This document shows positions 8,262 to 16,705 of a stretch of DNA of 64,000 bases, in pieces. Numbering within the stretch: position 1 is the stretch's first letter; each line of letters starts with the position of its first letter. The notes under the pieces were generated by a model, which was not told the origin of the DNA, did not search any database, and was given only the letters and a program-made list of their open reading frames with translations. The position numbers and the translations under genes are program-made. The DNA comes from Fimenecus sp045545735 (GTDB taxonomy: Bacteria; Bacillota; Clostridia; Oscillospirales; Acutalibacteraceae), in NCBI GenBank assembly GCA_045545735.1, contig JAZQBM010000012.1, forward strand, positions 186,001 to 250,000, given 5' to 3'.

Positions 8262-10007
8262 CTATTTTTCAATCTCTGCAATCTTTGTATTCACGGTAAT
8301 AATTCTGTCGTAGATTTCGTCATCGAATTTGCGTTTACGGTCATATGTGTAAAGTCCGTTTTGCTCTTGCTCAATATCATAAAGCTGAGTGTAGCAGAAG
8401 CCGAACATTTTACTGTTGCTTATAATAACATCAGTAAGCCCTACATATCTGTCTGCAAATTCTTCTGGAGTTTGAACATCTTCGCCGTAACCCCAAGATT
8501 TAATTGACTGGTCACTAACCCATTTAATTCCACCATATTCGCTGATGAAAACGGGCTGTCCACCGTATTTCTGGCGACATGGGTTATCGTTAAGCACGTG
8601 CTCATACAAGTAGCCTTCAGACATAAGACGTTCATAGTTATTCTTGAAAAATTCAACGTCGTAACTGTAATCGTGAACATCGTAAATATCAGTTTTTACG
8701 TGGAAATTACCGCTTGTATCAATGCAAGGGCGAGTGTTGTCAATAGCCTTTGTATAGTCATAAACCGTTACAAGTAATGGGTCATACTGCTTTCTTCCCT
8801 TGTAGTCCCAAGTTTCATTAAACGGACACCAACCAATTATTGATGGGTGATTAAAATCACGTTCCAACGCTTCTTTCCATTCATTTAAGAATACATCAAC
8901 GCTCTTTGGATTTGAATAATCAAGTCCCCAGTTAGCGTATTCACCCCATACAATGTAGCCCATCTTATCGCAGAAATAAAGGAAACGCGGGTCAAATACT
9001 TTTTGATGAAGTCTTGCACCGTTAAATCCTAAATCCATTGAAAGTTTAATGTCGTTAAGCAAATCTTCATCACTAGGGGCTGTGTAAATACCTTTTTTGT
9101 AAAAGCCTTGGTCAAGGACTAAACGCTGGAATACGCTTTTCCCATTGATTAAGAATTTGTAGCCATCAAGACGCACATTTCTCAAACCAAAATATGAATA
9201 AACCTTGTCTTCTCCAAATGTAATTTCAAGGTCATAAAGACGGCCGTTTCCAACTTCCCAAAGGTGAGTTTCGCTGAGTTTAATTTGCATAACTGCATTG
9301 TCAGATGTGTCTGCAAATTCAGTTTTACCAACACTTTCGCCCTCATAAAAAGCCTCACAACAAAGTTTTTCATTGCCTTTAAGATTAAAGTTGATTGTTA
9401 CAAGACCATTTTTATGGTCAGGGTAGATTTTGAAGTTTTCTATGTAGTTTTTGGGTACATATTCAAGATAAACTGTCTGCCATATACCTGTGGTTCTTGT
9501 ATAGTCGCAAGCGTGGCTCTTTTTCCATTCACTCTGCTTACCACGAATTACGAATTGATTTTTAACATCGTCTTCACAAAGTACAAAAATCTCGTTTACA
9601 CCATCGATTACTAAATCAGTAATATCAAAACGGAATGAAGTGTATCCTCCTTTATGCCTGCCTGCAAGTTTGCTGTTTACAAGAACAGTTGTAAGATGGT
9701 CAGCAGCACCAAAACACAAGAAAACACGTTTGCCGTTACATTTAATATCAACAGTTTTCTTGTACCACACCATATTGATAAAATCTTTGTAACCTATGCC
9801 TGAAAGTTCACTTTCAATACAAAACGGCACATTAATTTTATGAGTGTATTCATTTTTATCTCTTGTTTCAAGGGCTTTCTTTTCATCTGCTGAAAATTTA
9901 AAGCCTACTTTTGCTTTTTGAAAACCAAAATCCCATTCGCCGTTAAGAATTTCAATATCTTTTCGCTCGAATTGGGGATTAGGGTGTTTTGATACTGCAA
10001 AATCCAT
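8262..10007 (-). CDS. Glycoside hydrolase family 2 enzyme
   Basis: 581 residues, cytoplasmic (no signal peptide). Order of parts: sugar-binding jelly-roll domain (about 1-170), Ig-like domain (about 180-270), then the TIM barrel. WCPFNETWDY holds the Asn-Glu acid/base pair and FISEYGG the nucleophile Glu. RLHQKVFDP and WGEYANWG are typical barrel segments. Family 2 includes beta-galactosidases, beta-glucuronidases and beta-mannosidases; the specificity cannot be read here. The ATG at 10007 has AAGGAG upstream. It likely cleaves oligosaccharides released together with the GH30 enzyme encoded upstream in the same run. Confidence 0.9.
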   Translation of the reverse strand: MDFAVSKHPNPQFERKDIEILNGEWDFGFQKAKVGFKFSADEKKALETRDKNEYTHKINVPFCIESELSGIGYKDFINMVWYKKTVDIKCNGKRVFLCFGAADHLTTVLVNSKLAGRHKGGYTSFRFDITDLVIDGVNEIFVLCEDDVKNQFVIRGKQSEWKKSHACDYTRTTGIWQTVYLEYVPKNYIENFKIYPDHKNGLVTINFNLKGNEKLCCEAFYEGESVGKTEFADTSDNAVMQIKLSETHLWEVGNGRLYDLEITFGEDKVYSYFGLRNVRLDGYKFLINGKSVFQRLVLDQGFYKKGIYTAPSDEDLLNDIKLSMDLGFNGARLHQKVFDPRFLYFCDKMGYIVWGEYANWGLDYSNPKSVDVFLNEWKEALERDFNHPSIIGWCPFNETWDYKGRKQYDPLLVTVYDYTKAIDNTRPCIDTSGNFHVKTDIYDVHDYSYDVEFFKNNYERLMSEGYLYEHVLNDNPCRQKYGGQPVFISEYGGIKWVSDQSIKSWGYGEDVQTPEEFADRYVGLTDVIISNSKMFGFCYTQLYDIEQEQNGLYTYDRKRKFDDEIYDRIITVNTKIAEIEK

Positions 10008-10021
10008 ATAATTCTCCTTAA

Positions 10022-10420
10022 TTAATGATTGCAATTTCCACCACAACCGTGGTCGCCACATGTGTGCCCTTCCTCGTGTTCGTGGTCGTGATGGTCACAT
10101 TTAGCATCAGGGTTATATTCTAATTTGCCAACAAGTAATGAAATTACTGCTTGATTGCAATCGCCTTTAACCCCACCGTACCACTTGATACCTGCTTCAG
10201 TAAGTGCGTTTTGTGCACCGCCACCGATACCGCCACAGATTACTACATTAACACCATTTTCTTTTAAAAATGTTGCTAACGCACCGTGACCTTGACCGTT
10301 AGTATCAACAATTCTCATACCAACAATACTATCGTTTTCTACTTCATAAATTTTGAATTTTTCAGTGTGTCCGAAATGCTGAAAAACCTGTTCATTTTCA
10401 TAAGTTACTGCAATTTTCAT
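10022..10420 (-). CDS. NifX/NifB-domain protein with His/Cys-rich tail
   Basis: 132 residues. The first about 100 match the dinitrogenase iron-molybdenum cofactor family (NifX/NafY/NifB C-terminal domain): MKIAVTYEN start, FQHFGHTEKF, and a glycine-rich CGGIGGGAQNAL. The tail is unusual: a run of His, Asp and Glu followed by CGDHGCGGNC, a likely metal-binding site. Stand-alone members are common in anaerobes without nitrogenase and are thought to bind iron-sulfur or metal clusters. Here it sits between two glycosidase genes, 11 bases after one and 14 before the other, on the same strand. Confidence 0.85.
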   Translation of the reverse strand: MKIAVTYENEQVFQHFGHTEKFKIYEVENDSIVGMRIVDTNGQGHGALATFLKENGVNVVICGGIGGGAQNALTEAGIKWYGGVKGDCNQAVISLLVGKLEYNPDAKCDHHDHEHEEGHTCGDHGCGGNCNH

Positions 10421-10431
10421 TTTATTTACTC

Positions 10432-11799
10432 CTATTCACAAATTACTGTTAAAATACTGTTTTCATTTACAGTTAAAGTGTTTTTATATTCACCATTATA
10501 AGTAGTCTTTAATTTGCATTCTTGTGTAGATTCAATTACTTCCATCTTACCGAAATTACCGTCGAAAGTGATATCTTTTTCTTCACCCTCATTAACAATT
10601 ACAGTTATAGTCTTGTTTTCAGGCGTTAAGAATGAGAATGCATTAAAATCGTTGTTGTCGTCAGGAAAAAATCCGTTGTCAAGAGCAACTGAATTTATTG
10701 GTATGTATTTTGAAAAATGTGCAAATCCGTAATAACGTTCTGCAACATACCATTCCTCATAGTTGTCAGTAGCCGTAAGAGTTGCGTCAGAATAGTCGAA
10801 TCCGTCTTCTTTAATAGAATACTGATTTATTGCAACCCAGCTTGTCCAACTTTCCGCACCTGCATAAATTAAATCTTGACCTATAATTCGTGCTGTAATC
10901 AATGCACCCTTAAAGTTCTTTGTATGACTTTTGTTAGGTAATTCGCACCATTCACTCATATCAAAACGAAGTTCAGGGTGGGTGGCTACTAATTGATTTT
11001 TAAAATCAACTCTCACTTGCGGATTGTTGTCATCGTGATACGAATGGTATGCAAATATGGGCATAACACTCATAACAAGTTCGTCTTTTGTCAGCAAATC
11101 AAGATATTCAGGGGTTAAACCCATCATTTCGCCACTTTCAGGACCATAAAGTTTAACATCCATTTTGCGATTGATTATTTCTTCTGCGAAAATGTGCATA
11201 ACTTCAGCCATTTCTTCCGGCTCGTAGTGACAACCCTCTTGCCATACATAACTGCCACCCCATTTCCATTGTGGCTCGTTTATAGGACTTACATATTTAA
11301 CGGGAAGTCCCTCATCAATAAGCCTTTGAGTAGCGGTTAAAAAGTAATCTGCAAATTTTCTGTAATTAGCCTTTGGCAAATTGCAAGTATGCATCATTAA
11401 ACTACCTGATGCTTGTCCCGTTGATGTCTGTGACCAATGAGGTGAATTTGCAAAAACAATAAGGGTGTCAATGTTGCCTTTGTCGAGACATTTTCTCATA
11501 ACATCTTTTGCGGTTTTGTCAAGAGAATAGTCCCAATAACCCTCTTGTTTTTCGCGGTCATAAACATACATACTTTCAGTACGACGCCAAGGGTTCTGTA
11601 CTCTGTAATTGCCCATATCAGTACCGCCACCGATATTATAACGATAAATGTTAAGTTTTAGCCCCGTGTCCCCGTATAAAAGTTCTGCAATTTCATCTTG
11701 AGTTTTCTCATCTTTTAAGTAATGACTCCACCAACAAGCCGAAGTGCCAAAGCCCTTTAATGTCTGTAATTTTTTAGCATTATTAATTTTGATTTCCAT
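10432..11799 (-). CDS. Glycoside hydrolase family 30 enzyme
   Basis: 455 residues, no signal peptide from ATG 11799, which has GAGGTG upstream. The (beta/alpha)8 barrel of clan GH-A is evident: LKGFGTSACWWS opening, YNIGGGTD, FANSPHW, the acid/base Glu in SPINEPQWKW and the nucleophile Glu in FDMSEWCEL. The pattern is closest to endo-beta-1,6-galactanase-like GH30 members. A beta-sandwich segment closes the protein. It is first in a minus-strand run that continues into the NifX-like gene and the GH2 gene, suggesting use of a galactan or similar imported oligosaccharide. The absence of a signal peptide implies intracellular action. Confidence 0.85.
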   Translation of the reverse strand: MEIKINNAKKLQTLKGFGTSACWWSHYLKDEKTQDEIAELLYGDTGLKLNIYRYNIGGGTDMGNYRVQNPWRRTESMYVYDREKQEGYWDYSLDKTAKDVMRKCLDKGNIDTLIVFANSPHWSQTSTGQASGSLMMHTCNLPKANYRKFADYFLTATQRLIDEGLPVKYVSPINEPQWKWGGSYVWQEGCHYEPEEMAEVMHIFAEEIINRKMDVKLYGPESGEMMGLTPEYLDLLTKDELVMSVMPIFAYHSYHDDNNPQVRVDFKNQLVATHPELRFDMSEWCELPNKSHTKNFKGALITARIIGQDLIYAGAESWTSWVAINQYSIKEDGFDYSDATLTATDNYEEWYVAERYYGFAHFSKYIPINSVALDNGFFPDDNNDFNAFSFLTPENKTITVIVNEGEEKDITFDGNFGKMEVIESTQECKLKTTYNGEYKNTLTVNENSILTVICE

Positions 11800-11876
11800 T
11801 TCCCTTTCACCTCGAAAGATGAATATTTTCTCACATATATATTTTAGTATATTACGCACCAATTTGCAATAAAAAA

Positions 11877-11903
11877 AGCGGATGTTCTCGCCAAACATCC
11901 GCT
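11877..11903 (-). terminator. Terminator after the DUF1846 gene
   Basis: Ten-bp perfect stem (AGCGGATGTT/AACATCCGCT), seven-base loop, and seven T on the minus strand. It separates the DUF1846 gene from the GH30 operon. Confidence 0.92.
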
Positions 11904-11914
11904 AATAATTTTGT

Positions 11915-13396
11915 TTAATTGTAATAAAGATTGTCGTTTTTCTTGTATGGCTCATATGTTGCGTTTGTGCCGAGTTTACGGAGCGTTTCTTTATCGGTGT
12001 CTGAAAGCACAACGGTTGCGTGAACGTCACAACCTTTTAAGCCTTTAATTGCCTCAAGTGCCTTTTTTGCAAGGGGGTTCATAGTTGCACAAATTGAAAG
12101 AGCAATAAGAATTTCATCAGGGTGCAAACTTGTGTCACGCTCGTGCATTCTGATTTTAAGTTCTTTAATCGGCTCGAATACGGTAGGTGAAATAAGCAAA
12201 ATTTCATCATCAATATCAGAAAGTGCTTTTAACGCGTTAAGAAGCATAGCAGATGATGAACTGAGCAGTTCACTCGCCTTACCCGTAATAATTCTGCCGT
12301 CGTGAAGTTCTATTGCGGTAACGGGAGCGTTAGTTGTTTCTGAAAGATTAAGTGCTTTTGCAACAACAGGTCTGTCATCACTTGTAATGCCTAACTGTTT
12401 CATAATAAGCTCGATTTTGTAAAGTTCACTTGAAACTTTCTTGTTGTTTTTTTGTTGAACAAGGTAGTTACAATGGCGACGCAAGATTTCTTTCTTGGAT
12501 GCAGTTAGTACAACATCGTCATCAATTATGCAGTTGCCTGCCATATTTACACCCATATCAGTAGGTGATTTGTATGGTGACTCGCCATAAATTTCTTCAA
12601 AAATTGTGTTAAGAACAGGGAAATTTTCAACGTCACGATTGTAGTTGACGGTAGTTTCGCCATATGCTTCAAGATGGAACGGGTCAATCATATTAACGTC
12701 ATTAAGGTCAGCAGTTGCAGCCTCGTAAGCAAGGTTTACAGGGTGTTTAAGTGGTAAATTCCAAATTGGGAATGTTTCAAATTTAGCATAACCTGCCTTA
12801 ATTCCACGCTTATGCTCGTGATAAAGTTGTGAAAGGCAAACTGCCATTTTACCGCTACCGGGACCGGGAGCAGTAATAACAATAAGTGAGTGGTCAGATT
12901 CAATATAATCATTTTTGCCATAACCCTCATCACTTACAATTAACTGAACATCAAGAGGATAGTTTTCAATAGGGTAGTGACGGTAAACGTTAATGCCAAG
13001 ATTTTGCAATTTCTGTTCAAATGCAATTACAGATGGCTGATTTGAATATTGAGTAAGTACAACGCCACCAACATAAAGACCGAATCCGTGATAAATATCA
13101 ATAAGTCTTAATACGTCAAGGTCGTAAGTAATGCCTAAATCACTACGGATTTTATTCTTTTCAATGTCTTTAGCACAGATTGCAATAATGATTTCAGCGT
13201 CATCTTTAAGTTGAAGAAGCATCTTCATTTTACTGTCAGGCTTAAAACCGGGCAGTACTCTTGCCGCATGGTAATCGTCAAAGATTTTTCCACCGAATTC
13301 AAGATATAACTTACCACCGAATTTGCTTATTCTTTCTTTGATATGCTCAGATTGCATACGAAGATATTTGTCATTGTCAAAACCTAATTTACGCAT
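11915..13396 (-). CDS. DUF1846 (UPF0371) family protein
   Basis: 493 residues, full length for the DUF1846 family, whose biochemical role is not established to my knowledge. Recognised from the start MRKLGFDNDKYLRMQSEHI, from GKLYLEFGGKIFDDYHAARV and from the glycine-rich TAPGPGSGKMAVCL, which resembles a nucleotide-binding loop. No membrane segment, so cytoplasmic. It begins four bases after the AI-2E family gene ends, so the two are probably co-transcribed, with a strong terminator after it. Confidence 0.9.
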   Translation of the reverse strand: MRKLGFDNDKYLRMQSEHIKERISKFGGKLYLEFGGKIFDDYHAARVLPGFKPDSKMKMLLQLKDDAEIIIAICAKDIEKNKIRSDLGITYDLDVLRLIDIYHGFGLYVGGVVLTQYSNQPSVIAFEQKLQNLGINVYRHYPIENYPLDVQLIVSDEGYGKNDYIESDHSLIVITAPGPGSGKMAVCLSQLYHEHKRGIKAGYAKFETFPIWNLPLKHPVNLAYEAATADLNDVNMIDPFHLEAYGETTVNYNRDVENFPVLNTIFEEIYGESPYKSPTDMGVNMAGNCIIDDDVVLTASKKEILRRHCNYLVQQKNNKKVSSELYKIELIMKQLGITSDDRPVVAKALNLSETTNAPVTAIELHDGRIITGKASELLSSSSAMLLNALKALSDIDDEILLISPTVFEPIKELKIRMHERDTSLHPDEILIALSICATMNPLAKKALEAIKGLKGCDVHATVVLSDTDKETLRKLGTNATYEPYKKNDNLYYN

Positions 13397-13399
13397 AAT

Positions 13400-14602
13400 T
13401 TACTCCTCTGTGTTTTCTGCCGACTGCTCAACTTCATCGGGAACGTTAACTGTATTTTTCTCAATCTTTTTTCTGTTTTTAAGCCATTCAACTACAAGTG
13501 CATAAACAGCTGATGCTGTAGGAACACCAAGTAACACACCAAGAATTCCGCCAATGTTACCGCCAAGTATAACTGCTATGAGTACAAGCATACCCGGAAG
13601 CCCCACTGATTTGCCAACAATTCTTGGGTAAATAAAGTTGTTATCAATCATCTGTAAAATAAGAACAAAGATAAGGAAAAGTAATGCTTTGAGGGGACTT
13701 TCCATAAAAATTATAAGGCAACCTATAATTTCGCCCACAATCGGACCAATTACAGGAATGAGTGCTGAAATGCCAATGATTACAGATACAACTACAGCAC
13801 TTGGGAACCCGAAAATCAACATTCCTATAAATGTGAGAATTGCCAAAATAAATGCATCTGTAAACTGACCTGTAATGAAGTTGGCAAATGAATTTGATGC
13901 AACCGAGCAAATATTACAGATTTTTTCATATGCTTTCTGTGGCATAACCGCATCAAGAATTCTGTTTGTAAATTTGCCGATTTTTTCTTTTTCAGCAAGA
14001 ATGTAAATGGCAATTACAAAGCCTAATGCAAGATTTACAACACCCGATACAACTGAAGATGTAACACCAACTGTTGTGTTTACAATATCTCCTGTAGCTT
14101 CAAATGTGAATAACTTTTCAGCCATTGCAACAATGTCTTCAATTTTTATTTGCGGATTGTGAAGTATTTCTGTACTAATTTCAAGACCAAAACGCTCAAC
14201 AAGACCGTCAATCCAAGAAACAAAGTTAGTGTAATAAACAGGAACTTTCTCTACAAGCAACATTATTGAATCTTCAAGTTGCGGAATAATGATGAACATT
14301 AAAAGCACAATAAAGCCTAATGTTGCAATAATTGTTGAAACAAGACTTACTGGGCGAAGCAGTGAACGAACCACTCTTTTTTTGCTTTTGCCCATAGCTT
14401 TAAAAACTTTCTTCTCAAAGAAATTCATAAGAATATTAAGAATAAAAGCAAGGCAGAAACCCACAATTACAGGTGCTAAAATCTTAATAAATCCCGCAAA
14501 AAAGCCTGCAACTGCAGTTAAATTTTGTGAGATTGAGAAAAGCACAATGCCAAATGTGATTATTCCAAGAATTGTTTTAACGTTTTTCTTTGAGAATTCC
14601 AT
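13400..14602 (-). CDS. AI-2E family transporter (PF01594-like permease)
   Basis: 400-residue membrane protein with about eight helices, of the AI-2E/UPF0118 family. Recognised from LAPVIVGFCLAFILN near the N-terminus, the long amphipathic middle region, and GFPSAVVVSVIIGISALIPVIGPIVG with the later GLPGMLVLIAVILGGNIGGILG. Members have been linked to export of autoinducer-2 or to Na+/H+ exchange, so the substrate is uncertain. The C-terminal tail is charged. First gene of a two-gene unit with the DUF1846 gene. Confidence 0.9.
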   Translation of the reverse strand: MEFSKKNVKTILGIITFGIVLFSISQNLTAVAGFFAGFIKILAPVIVGFCLAFILNILMNFFEKKVFKAMGKSKKRVVRSLLRPVSLVSTIIATLGFIVLLMFIIIPQLEDSIMLLVEKVPVYYTNFVSWIDGLVERFGLEISTEILHNPQIKIEDIVAMAEKLFTFEATGDIVNTTVGVTSSVVSGVVNLALGFVIAIYILAEKEKIGKFTNRILDAVMPQKAYEKICNICSVASNSFANFITGQFTDAFILAILTFIGMLIFGFPSAVVVSVIIGISALIPVIGPIVGEIIGCLIIFMESPLKALLFLIFVLILQMIDNNFIYPRIVGKSVGLPGMLVLIAVILGGNIGGILGVLLGVPTASAVYALVVEWLKNRKKIEKNTVNVPDEVEQSAENTEE

Positions 14603-14751
14603 GTTTTTCGTCCTTTTATTACAAAATCCTATAAATACCCATATTATTAAATATTATATACCAAAGCACCTTATAATTCAAGGATTATATATAGTTTACT
14701 TTGCAAAAAAATCCATAAAAAATTTATGAAAAAATCACAAAAGCTAATGTA

Positions 14752-14803
14752 TTGACAAAATTTTCTGCATATTGTATTATTGTATTAGCACAATAATACA
14801 ATA
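14752..14803 (+). promoter_or_regulatory. Promoter with overlapping GntR operator
   Basis: TTGACA at 14752-14757, 17 bases, then TATTAT at 14775-14780. A perfect 14-bp inverted repeat, TATTGTATTATTGT, six bases, ACAATAATACAATA, spans 14770-14803 and covers the -10 box and probable start site. This placement fits autorepression by the YtrA-type regulator encoded next. Confidence 0.88.
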
Positions 14804-14814
14804 GAGGTGATGTT

Positions 14815-15174
14815 ATGGCTTGGAAATTTTCTTCAGACAAACCTGTTTACTTGCAAATTTCTGACAAAATTGTAAAAAAAGTCTTGTCAGGAGAATATTC
14901 AGCAGGTGAGCAAATACCGACCGTGCGACAAATAGCAATGGAGGCGGCAGTAAATCCCAATACAGTTCAGCACGCTTTTGCAGAGCTTGAAAATGAGGGA
15001 CTTATTATTTCAAAAGGTACTCTTGGCAGATTTGTTACTGAAGATACACAGGTAGTTGCCGTTTGCAGACGTAAAATGGCAGAACAGCTTGTTTGTGAAT
15101 TTACAAAAAATATGGAGCAGTTGTCAATTACAAAGGAACAAGCTGTAAAAATGATTGAGGAGGTAATGGAATGA
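14815..15174 (+). CDS. GntR-family repressor, YtrA subfamily
   Basis: 119 residues. Winged helix-turn-helix at about 10-75 with the GntR signature (YLQISDKIVKKVLSGEY, QIPTVRQIAMEA, NPNTVQHAFAELENEGLI) and only a short dimerisation tail, which is the YtrA type. Ribosome binding site GAGGTG precedes the ATG. It overlaps the ABC ATPase gene by four bases. Family members repress their own ABC operons and respond to cell-envelope antibiotics in several Firmicutes; the effector here is unknown. Confidence 0.93.
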   Translation: MAWKFSSDKPVYLQISDKIVKKVLSGEYSAGEQIPTVRQIAMEAAVNPNTVQHAFAELENEGLIISKGTLGRFVTEDTQVVAVCRRKMAEQLVCEFTKNMEQLSITKEQAVKMIEEVME

Positions 15175-15872
15175 ACATTCTTGAATGCAAAAATTTAAGT
15201 AAAGCATATAAAAAGAATTTTCCCGTGCTTGAAAATTTCAATATAGAAATTCCTGCAGGCAGAATTGTAGGCCTTTTAGGACCGAATGGTTGCGGTAAAT
15301 CTACATTAATGAAATTGATTTCAGGTCTTTTGCAGGCAGATAACGGTGAAATTCTTGTATCAGGTAGCCCAGTAGGTGAAAAAAGTAAAGCATTGATTTC
15401 ATATTTACCTGAACGCACATATTTCAGTTCAAATATGAAAGTCAGCGAACTTGTAGATTATTTTGAAGATTTTTATGAGGATTTTGATACTGAAAAAGCC
15501 TATAAACTTTTAGGCGATTTAAGTATAGATGCAAATGCAAATCTTAAATCGCTTTCAAAGGGTACAAAAGAAAAAGTGCAGTTAATTCTTGTTATGTCAA
15601 GAAACGCAAAACTTTATCTTCTTGATGAGCCTATTGCAGGCGTTGACCCGGCAGCACGTGAATACATTTTAAGTACAATCGTAAGCAATTATAACCCTGA
15701 AGCTACAATTATAATTACAACACATTTGATTACTGATGTTGAACAGGTGCTTGACGATTTTGTATTTCTTGGATTTACGGGTAAAATTCTTCGTTCAGGT
15801 AATGCCGAAGAAACCCGTAACGAAAGCGGGAAATCCCTTGACGAGTTGTTTAAGGAGGTATTCAGATGTTAA
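15171..15872 (+). CDS. ABC transporter ATP-binding protein
   Basis: 233-residue nucleotide-binding subunit. Walker A is GPNGCGKST (about residue 37), the signature is the degenerate LSKGTKEKV, and Walker B is LYLLDEPIAGVD, with a switch His in ITTHL. Translationally coupled to the regulator before it and overlapping the permease gene by seven bases. It should drive the permease encoded next. The composition (YtrA regulator, ATPase, permease) matches envelope-stress ABC systems. Confidence 0.95.
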   Translation: MNILECKNLSKAYKKNFPVLENFNIEIPAGRIVGLLGPNGCGKSTLMKLISGLLQADNGEILVSGSPVGEKSKALISYLPERTYFSSNMKVSELVDYFEDFYEDFDTEKAYKLLGDLSIDANANLKSLSKGTKEKVQLILVMSRNAKLYLLDEPIAGVDPAAREYILSTIVSNYNPEATIIITTHLITDVEQVLDDFVFLGFTGKILRSGNAEETRNESGKSLDELFKEVFRC

Positions 15873-16693
15873 AGAAACTTTTAAGATATGATTTTAAAGC
15901 CGTGTTGAAATATTGGTGGATTGCAGCCGTTTCAACTCTCGGACTTGCCGTTTTGGGCGGTTGGTGTATATCAGTTTTTGAGAACGAAAAGGAACTTCCT
16001 GAAGTTCTTTATGTGGTTGCAACCCTTGCCGCAATTGTAGCAGTACTTGGCGGTGTAGCATTTGCAATTATGACGATAATTCTTTTATTCTCAAGATTTT
16101 ATAAGAATTTCTTTACTGATGAAGGCTATCTTACATTTACACTTCCCGTTAAACGCAGTAGTTTGCTTAATTCAAAATTAATTGTCAGCGTTGCTACAAT
16201 ACTTATGACAGGTTTTGTATTGGTTGTTGATGTTCTGATAGCACTCTGTATTGCTTATCACGAAGCGATTTTCGTGAAAGAATTTTGGGAAGATATCGGC
16301 AATGCTATAGCAGAATACTTTGATACATTAGGTATTTATGCAGTGTTTGCAATTTTTGAAAGTATTATTTCAGCAATCCTTACAATTATGGTTTCAGTGT
16401 TGTTTGCTACTTGTTGTATAACAATTGCATCAATTATTGCAAAAAAAGCAAAAGTAATTACCGCAATCGGTATTTATTACGTGTCAAACAGTATTATTAC
16501 ATTTGGCGTGACAATGTATAATCTTTTCGCAATGGAAACGCTTTACAGTTGGATGAGTGACGTGCCAAGATATTACGAAAACCCTGTTTCAGCACTTGTA
16601 CTGTTGTGCTCAATTTTGTTCAGGGCAATATTTTGTGTAGTTCTGTACTCATTCCAGTACTGGATGCTTGACCGAAAACTCAATTTAAGTTAA
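15866..16693 (+). CDS. ABC transporter permease
   Basis: 275 residues with about six transmembrane helices and no extracellular domain. It starts MLKKLLRYDFKAVLKY, a usual opening for ABC-2-like permeases, and DEGYLTFTLPVKRS is a motif I associate with such permeases in Clostridia. It overlaps the ATPase gene, which must be its partner. Substrate unknown. Confidence 0.85.
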   Translation: MLKKLLRYDFKAVLKYWWIAAVSTLGLAVLGGWCISVFENEKELPEVLYVVATLAAIVAVLGGVAFAIMTIILLFSRFYKNFFTDEGYLTFTLPVKRSSLLNSKLIVSVATILMTGFVLVVDVLIALCIAYHEAIFVKEFWEDIGNAIAEYFDTLGIYAVFAIFESIISAILTIMVSVLFATCCITIASIIAKKAKVITAIGIYYVSNSIITFGVTMYNLFAMETLYSWMSDVPRYYENPVSALVLLCSILFRAIFCVVLYSFQYWMLDRKLNLS

Positions 16694-16705
16694 GGAGGAG
16701 TAAAT

